A DNA stretch of 64,000 nt from Beijerinckiaceae bacterium (GTDB lineage Bacteria > Pseudomonadota > Alphaproteobacteria > Rhizobiales > Beijerinckiaceae): the NCBI GenBank assembly GCA_947453205.1, contig CANGFT010000013.1, positions 16,425 through 80,424 on the forward strand. Reading direction: 5' to 3'. The notes under the pieces are model-generated. The model saw nothing but the letters and a program-made list of their open reading frames with translations, was not told the DNA's origin and did no database searches. Within the stretch, counting starts at the first letter, position 1, and each line of letters begins with the position of its first letter. Of this stretch, positions 59,145 through 64,000 are shown in pieces. The translations under genes were made by a program, and so were the position numbers.

Positions 59145-60815
59145 TCAGACTTCCATCACCAGCACATGAACCGTCGGGCGCTTGCCCCAATGATTGCGCA
59201 CGGTGTTGCGCACGCCACGCTCCACCGCCGTGGCGGTGGCGTCGGCGTTGCGGCGCACTGCGCGCGGCAGGCTATCCAGAACCGAGAAGACCACCTCATC
59301 GACGATCTGCGCCATTTCCTTGCCATCACGCGTGCGCGCAGGCAATCCCGCCAGCACGACGTCCGGATCGCCCGCAAGATCGCCCTTGGCGTTGATGGCG
59401 ACGCCGATCGAGATGATTCCGGCGAAGGCCAGCCGCTTGCGCTCCTTCATGGCCTCGTCGCCTGCGGCGAGAAGAATGTCGCCGTCCTTCATCAGGCGGC
59501 CATGGGGCACCTCATCAATGATCCCCGGCTTGCCCGGAGCAAGGGCGAGCATGGCGCCATTGCGCAGCGTGAAGACATGCGGAACGCCCTGCGCCCGCGC
59601 GAAATCCGCATGGACGGACAGATGCAGCGCCTCGCCATGGGCGGGCACGGCGATCTGCGGCCTGATCCATTCATACATGCGCTGCACCTCGCCCCGGCGC
59701 GGATGGCCCGACGCGTGGATCGGCGCATCGCGATCGGTGATGATCCTGACGCCCTGCGAGACAAGCGCGTTGATCATGCCATTCACCTCCCGCTCATTGC
59801 CGGGAATGGTGCGCGAGGAGAAGATCACGAGATCGTCACGGTCCAGCTTGATCTCGGGGTGGTCGCCCTCGGCGATCCGGGCCACGGCGGCGCGGGGCTC
59901 GCCCTGGCTGCCGGTGGCCAGCAGCACGACCTTGTCCCGCGTCAGGCTTGAATAGGCCATGACCGGCAGAAAGGGCGGCACGCCATCGAGATAGCCGCAT
60001 TCGCGCGCCACAGCGATGGTGCGCTCCATGGCCCGGCCCGCGATGACGACCTGACGGCCAGCGGCGACCGCCGCCTCAGCCACCGAGCGAAGGCGGGCCA
60101 CATTGGAGGCGAATGTGGTCACGAGGACACGGCCCTTCGCCTGAGAGATCACGTCTTTCAAGGCGACCGCGACATCAGCCTCGGAGGGGCTCTCGCCCTC
60201 GCGCAGGATATTGGTGGAGTCGCAGATCAGCGCCAGCACGCCCTCGTCGCCGATGGCCCGCAGGCGCGCTTCGTCGGTCGGCAGGCCGATCACCGGGGTC
60301 GGATCGCGCTTCCAGTCGCCGGTGTGCATGACGAGGCCGAGCGGGGTGCGGATCGCAAGCCCGTTGCTCTCGGGGATCGAATGCGACATGGGCCCGAATT
60401 CGATGGAGAAGGGCCCGAGCTCGATCGTGGCGCCCTGCGCCACCACATTGATCCTGATGTCAGGGGCGCCGGGTTCTGAAAGACGCCGCGTCTCCAGAAG
60501 CGAAGCGGAGAACCGCGTGGCGTAGACCGGGCATTTGAGCCTTGGCCAGAGGTCGGCGATGGCGCCGACGTGGTCCTCATGGGCATGGGTGATGACGAGG
60601 CCGAGAAGATCCTTCTTGTGCCGCTCGATGAAGACGAGGTCAGGCATGAGCAGGTCGACGCCCGGAAGATCGGGCCCTGCGAAGGCGACGCCGAGATCGA
60701 CCAGAATCCACTTGCGCTTGCCGGGAGGGCCGAAGCCATAGAGGCCCGCATTCATGCCGATCTCGCCGAGACCACCAAGCGGCGCGAAGACGAGTTCGTC
60801 GCTGGAATTGTTCAT
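59145..60815 (-). CDS. rnj: Ribonuclease J
   Basis: MBL-fold ribonuclease with 5'-exonuclease and endonuclease activity, 556 residues. The zinc motif HAHEDH is at residues 77-82. The N-terminal LGGLGEIGMNAGLYGFG and the beta-CASP features (CDSTNILREGESPSE, VTTFASNVARLRS, ASGHPRRGEVQRMYEWIRP) are diagnostic. It matures and degrades RNA, including rRNA 5' ends in alphaproteobacteria. Its ATG overlaps the end of birA by four bases, a gene order common in this class. Confidence 0.95.
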   Translation of the reverse strand: MNNSSDELVFAPLGGLGEIGMNAGLYGFGPPGKRKWILVDLGVAFAGPDLPGVDLLMPDLVFIERHKKDLLGLVITHAHEDHVGAIADLWPRLKCPVYATRFSASLLETRRLSEPGAPDIRINVVAQGATIELGPFSIEFGPMSHSIPESNGLAIRTPLGLVMHTGDWKRDPTPVIGLPTDEARLRAIGDEGVLALICDSTNILREGESPSEADVAVALKDVISQAKGRVLVTTFASNVARLRSVAEAAVAAGRQVVIAGRAMERTIAVARECGYLDGVPPFLPVMAYSSLTRDKVVLLATGSQGEPRAAVARIAEGDHPEIKLDRDDLVIFSSRTIPGNEREVNGMINALVSQGVRIITDRDAPIHASGHPRRGEVQRMYEWIRPQIAVPAHGEALHLSVHADFARAQGVPHVFTLRNGAMLALAPGKPGIIDEVPHGRLMKDGDILLAAGDEAMKERKRLAFAGIISIGVAINAKGDLAGDPDVVLAGLPARTRDGKEMAQIVDEVVFSVLDSLPRAVRRNADATATAVERGVRNTVRNHWGKRPTVHVLVMEV

Positions 60816-61597
60816 TCCTGTTCCTGTTGTTGCCCGGAGGCCTCGATGAGGCCCGGGAGAAATACATCGCCAGCGTCAATCGCGCGCTGGCCCGCTTCCG
60901 TCTTCAGCAGCAACCGGCCAAAGCCGTCGAGCCCTTCGAGCACCCCATGAAGGCGCCTGTCGCCGATGGCCACGACAGCAGGCTCGCCCATTCCCGCAGC
61001 GCAGGAGAGCCAGGCCGCGCGGACCTGCGCGAACCCCCTCCCCTCGTCCCACCGATCGAGCCAGTCTGCAAGCTCCAGCGAGAGAGATTCGAGAAGATCG
61101 TCAGGCGTCAGGGGATGTCCGAGGCTGGCGAGATCCGTTGCGGGATAGGGCAGGCCCTCCGGATGAGAGGCGCAATTCACGCCGACGCCGATCACGCAGG
61201 CGAGGCCCCCATGGGGCGTCTGCGCGGCCTCCAGCAGCACACCGGCCAGCTTGGCGCCGTCCACAACCGCATCATTCGGCCATTTGAGTCGCAACCGCGG
61301 CCCCAGATGACGCCTCAGCGCGCTGGCGAGCGCCACTCCCGTCACGAAGCCGAGTTCCGGCGCGCGCTGCGGCGGCGCTGCGTCAACCAGCAGCAGGCTC
61401 GCATGGAGATTGCCGACGGGCGAGACCCAATTTCGGCCAAGCCGACCCTTGCCGCCGGTCTGCCGGGCGGCGGTGATCCACAGACGGCCCGGATCACCCT
61501 CCCGCGCCCGCGCCATCGCCTCGTCATTCGTGGAGCCGAGGCTTTCGAAAGCCTCCAGCCGATAGCCCTGACCTGTCAGGCGAGCCGTCAGGCGCAC
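60812..61597 (-). CDS. birA: Biotin-[acetyl-CoA-carboxylase] ligase
   Basis: Biotin protein ligase without an N-terminal DNA-binding domain, 261 residues. The catalytic motifs are FESLGSTNDEAMARA near residue 16, ARQTGGKGRLGRNWVSP (the GRGRxG-type ATP/biotin loop) near 43, LRLKWPNDAVVDGAKLAGVLLE near 100 and GVGVNC near 130. It activates biotin to biotinyl-AMP and attaches it to carboxyl-carrier proteins; with no helix-turn-helix it should not act as a repressor. A GTG at 61597, two bases after the nuoN stop, is the most likely start. The stop overlaps the RNase J start. Confidence 0.9.
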   Translation of the reverse strand: MRLTARLTGQGYRLEAFESLGSTNDEAMARAREGDPGRLWITAARQTGGKGRLGRNWVSPVGNLHASLLLVDAAPPQRAPELGFVTGVALASALRRHLGPRLRLKWPNDAVVDGAKLAGVLLEAAQTPHGGLACVIGVGVNCASHPEGLPYPATDLASLGHPLTPDDLLESLSLELADWLDRWDEGRGFAQVRAAWLSCAAGMGEPAVVAIGDRRLHGVLEGLDGFGRLLLKTEAGQRAIDAGDVFLPGLIEASGQQQEQE

Positions 61598-61599
61598 GC

Positions 61600-63036
61600 T
61601 CAGAACAGCGACTTGGCCGCTGCGGCGGCGGCCACGTCGAGCGGACCCGGCCAGAAGGAGAAGAACACGACCAGAAGGCTCGTCACCACCAGAACGGCGG
61701 TCACCGCCGGGCTCGCGCGCTCGAAGCCGGGCGCGGGCTCGTCGAAATAGATCACCTTCACGATGCGCAGATAGTAGAAGCAGGCCACCACGCTCATGAG
61801 CACGCCGATGACGGCGAGCGGGTAGAGATGGGCCTGAATGGCCGCGTTGAACACATACCACTTGGCGAAGAAGCCCGCGAGCGGGGGGATGCCCGCAAGG
61901 GACAGCATCATCGCCGAGAGGAACAGGGCCATGGGGCCATTCGTGCGCGCGAGGCCCGCAAGATCCGAGATCTTCTCGACATAGACGTCGCCGACGCGCA
62001 TCGACAGGATGGCCGCGAAAGTGCCCAGGGTCATGGCGAGATAGATCGACATATAGATCAGCACGCCCTGCACGCCCTGCTGCGTGCCCGCCGCCAGACC
62101 CACCAGCGCAAAGCCCATATGGCCGATGGAGGAATAGGCCATCAGACGCTTGATGTTGGACTGGCCGATGGCGGCGAAGGCGCCGATGGCCATGGAGAGG
62201 ATCGAGACGAAGACCAGAATCTGACGCCATTGGTCGGTGACGCCCGGAAAGGCCGTCATGACCACACGCACGGTGATGGCGACCGCCGCCATCTTGGCTG
62301 CTGTGGCGAAGAAGGTCGTCACGGGCGTGGGCGCGCCCTCATAGACATCGGGCGTCCACATATGGAACGGCACGACGGACATCTTGAAAGAGAGGCCCGC
62401 GAGCAAGAAGACGAGGCCGAAAACGACGCCAATGTCAGCCTTGCCATGAATGGCTGTCGCGATGCCCTCAAGGGAGGTCGTGCCCGCGAAGCCATAGAGC
62501 AGCGACGCGCCATAAAGCAGCATGCCCGAGGAGAGCGCGCCCAGAGCGAAATATTTCAGCCCCGCTTCCGAGGCCCGCACATTGTCGCGATGGAAGGCGG
62601 CGATGACATAGAGCGCAAGGCTCATCAACTCAAGGCCGAGGTAGAGCGAGATCAGCGACTGCGCCGAGATCAGCATCAACATGCCGAGCGTCGCGAGCAG
62701 GACGAGGATGGGGAATTCGAAGAGGTCGATCTTCTCACGGCGCATATAGTCGAGCGAGAGCAGCAGCGTGACGATGGAGCCGATGAGGGCGAGCCCCTTC
62801 ATGTAGCGGCCATAGGCGTCATCGATGAAGGCGCCGTCAAAGACCACGACCTTCTCGCCGGTTCCGGCAAAGAGCAGCAGGAACGCGAGCCCAAGCACGG
62901 CGATGGCGCATTCGCTGATGATCCAGTCACGGCCGTCCTTCGCACGAAACACCCCGAGCATGAGCAGGATGAGCGCGCCAAGCGCCAGAACGGCTTCGGG
63001 CAGGCTGTGGGCGAGTGCGAAGGAGATGGGCGTCAT
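61600..63036 (-). CDS. nuoN: NADH-quinone oxidoreductase subunit N
   Basis: Antiporter-like membrane subunit of respiratory complex I, 478 residues with about 14 helices. The conserved YLGLELMSLALYVIAAFHRD segment with its Glu is near residue 130. The proton-path Lys is in FLLAGLSFKMSVVPFHMWTPDVYEG near 215, and LMAYSSIGHMGFAL near 297. It is the last gene of the nuo operon, 12 bases downstream of nuoM, and is followed by birA with almost no gap. Confidence 0.96.
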   Translation of the reverse strand: MTPISFALAHSLPEAVLALGALILLMLGVFRAKDGRDWIISECAIAVLGLAFLLLFAGTGEKVVVFDGAFIDDAYGRYMKGLALIGSIVTLLLSLDYMRREKIDLFEFPILVLLATLGMLMLISAQSLISLYLGLELMSLALYVIAAFHRDNVRASEAGLKYFALGALSSGMLLYGASLLYGFAGTTSLEGIATAIHGKADIGVVFGLVFLLAGLSFKMSVVPFHMWTPDVYEGAPTPVTTFFATAAKMAAVAITVRVVMTAFPGVTDQWRQILVFVSILSMAIGAFAAIGQSNIKRLMAYSSIGHMGFALVGLAAGTQQGVQGVLIYMSIYLAMTLGTFAAILSMRVGDVYVEKISDLAGLARTNGPMALFLSAMMLSLAGIPPLAGFFAKWYVFNAAIQAHLYPLAVIGVLMSVVACFYYLRIVKVIYFDEPAPGFERASPAVTAVLVVTSLLVVFFSFWPGPLDVAAAAAAKSLF

Positions 63037-63048
63037 GTTCGCATGTCC

Positions 63049-64000
63049 TCAGTGCAGCGCGAGCGCGGCGGTTTTCGTGACGGCGAGCGCCGCATCGACG
63101 CCCCTCAGGAGTTGATCCACCGAGGCGGCGCAAGCGTCGAGGATCGGGCCGGGATGCACGCCGTAGTAGATCGTCAGAAGAAGAAGGGGCGTGAAGAGCG
63201 CGATCTCGCGCGAGTCGAGATCGGCGATGCCGGCGAGCGCAGGCTTCTCGAGCACGCCGAAGACCACGCGGCGGTAGAGAAAGAGCGCATAGGCGGCCGA
63301 CAGGATGACGCCTGTCGTGGCGAAAAAGGCGACCCAGGCGTTGGCCTTGAAGGCGCCGATGAGCGCGAGGAACTCGCCGACGAAGCCAGACGTGCCGGGC
63401 AGGCCCACATTGGCCATGGTGAAGACCATGAAGACGAGCGCATAGAGCGGCATGCGTTGCACAAGGCCGCCATAGGCCGCGATGTCGCGCGTATGGATGC
63501 GGTCATAGACCACGCCGACGCAAAGGAAGAGCGCGCCCGAAACGAAGCCGTGCGAGACCATCTGGAAGACGGCGCCCTGCACGCCCTGCGGATTCATGGA
63601 GAACAGGCCCATGGTCACGAAGCCCATGTGGGCGACGGACGAATAGGCGATCAGCTTCTTCATGTCCTCCTGCACCAGCGCGACCAAGGAGGTGTAGATG
63701 ATCGCGATGATCGAGAGCGTCCACACGAGCGGCGCGAAATATTGGGAAGCGTCGGGGAACATGGGCAGCGAGAAACGGATGAAGCCGTAGCCGCCCATCT
63801 TCAACAAGATGCCAGCCAGGATCACGGAGCCCGCGGTCGGCGCTTCGACGTGGGCGTCCGGCAGCCAGGTGTGGACCGGCCACATCGGCATCTTCACAGC
63901 GAAGGAGGCGAAGAAGGCGAGCCACAGATATTTCTGCATGGACGCGGGGAAGTCCGTCTTCAGCAGCGCCGTGATGTCGGTCGTGCCCGCGACCCCATAC
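63049..64000 (-). CDS. nuoM: NADH-quinone oxidoreductase subunit M, partial at window edge
   Basis: C-terminal part of the antiporter-like complex I subunit M. The reading frame continues past the right edge ([12 protein letters not shown] before the first internal Met). Marks are the [20 protein letters not shown] segment with the conserved Lys, [20 protein letters not shown], and [18 protein letters not shown]. About 317 codons are present, so the N-terminal third or so of the protein lies outside. It is followed by nuoN after 12 bases. Confidence 0.95.
   Translation of the reverse strand, partial: YGVAGTTDITALLKTDFPASMQKYLWLAFFASFAVKMPMWPVHTWLPDAHVEAPTAGSVILAGILLKMGGYGFIRFSLPMFPDASQYFAPLVWTLSIIAIIYTSLVALVQEDMKKLIAYSSVAHMGFVTMGLFSMNPQGVQGAVFQMVSHGFVSGALFLCVGVVYDRIHTRDIAAYGGLVQRMPLYALVFMVFTMANVGLPGTSGFVGEFLALIGAFKANAWVAFFATTGVILSAAYALFLYRRVVFGVLEKPALAGIADLDSREIALFTPLLLLTIYYGVHPGPILDACAASVDQLLRGVDAALAVTKTAALALH

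Overview
The window is high-GC and reads as chromosome of an alphaproteobacterium, most likely in the Hyphomicrobiales (Rhizobiales). The right-hand 6.5 kb carries a typical alphaproteobacterial housekeeping run: tRNA-Lys, a TIGR02444 protein, a UbiX-type prenyltransferase, a DUF1467 protein, methylmalonyl-CoA epimerase, RNase J, BirA, NuoN and NuoM (cut by the window edge). An intracellular PHB depolymerase further left fits the same group. I do not name a genus. There is no rRNA, no CRISPR array and no recognisable intact insertion sequence.

Layout. (1) 1-13.7 kb, plus strand: a complete Liv-type ABC importer (binding protein, two permeases, two ATPases) runs into a catabolic gene set. This set holds two short-chain dehydrogenases, a crotonase of the hydroxycinnamoyl-CoA hydratase-lyase type, an alpha/beta hydrolase with a Cys nucleophile, two luciferase-like flavin monooxygenases, a class III CoA-transferase, a cupin and an acyl-CoA dehydrogenase. 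A MarR regulator sits divergently in the middle. Together they look like uptake, CoA activation and side-chain breakdown of an unidentified organic acid. (2) 13.7-21.2 kb, minus strand: a Bug-type receptor, an NtaA-like monooxygenase, a ThDP enzyme, two exported hydrolases and a 2-oxoglutarate oxygenase. (3) 21.5-27.7 kb: a bicupin, a GST, PHB depolymerase, a two-gene allophanate hydrolase and a NMT1-type binding protein.

(4) 27.7-32.6 kb is a scar-like island. It has about 1.5 kb without a credible gene, an orphan ParB-methyltransferase fusion, a DUF5681 protein, an intact YeeE/YedE half, and two broken genes fused to each other (a GST with an in-frame amber codon, and the other YeeE half). 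(5) 32.6-36.7 kb: a sulfatase, a Bug receptor, a MarR regulator with a palindromic operator and an exported metallo-beta-lactamase-fold hydrolase, suggesting use of sulfate esters. (6) 36.8-48.2 kb: a creatinase-like M24 protein, more Bug receptors, a beta-propeller, an L,D-transpeptidase, and a gentisate-type aromatic gene set controlled by a TetR regulator.

(7) 48.4-57.0 kb is one gene for a 2862-residue secreted protein. It joins a serralysin-type zinc protease to a very long RTX region, six cadherin-like repeats and six FG-GAP repeats. It has a clear sigma-70 promoter and a terminator hairpin and lies next to tRNA-Lys, which marks the switch back to core genome.

The most interesting items are the giant protease-adhesin, the first catabolic cluster with its altered active sites, the split allophanate hydrolase and the fused double pseudogene.
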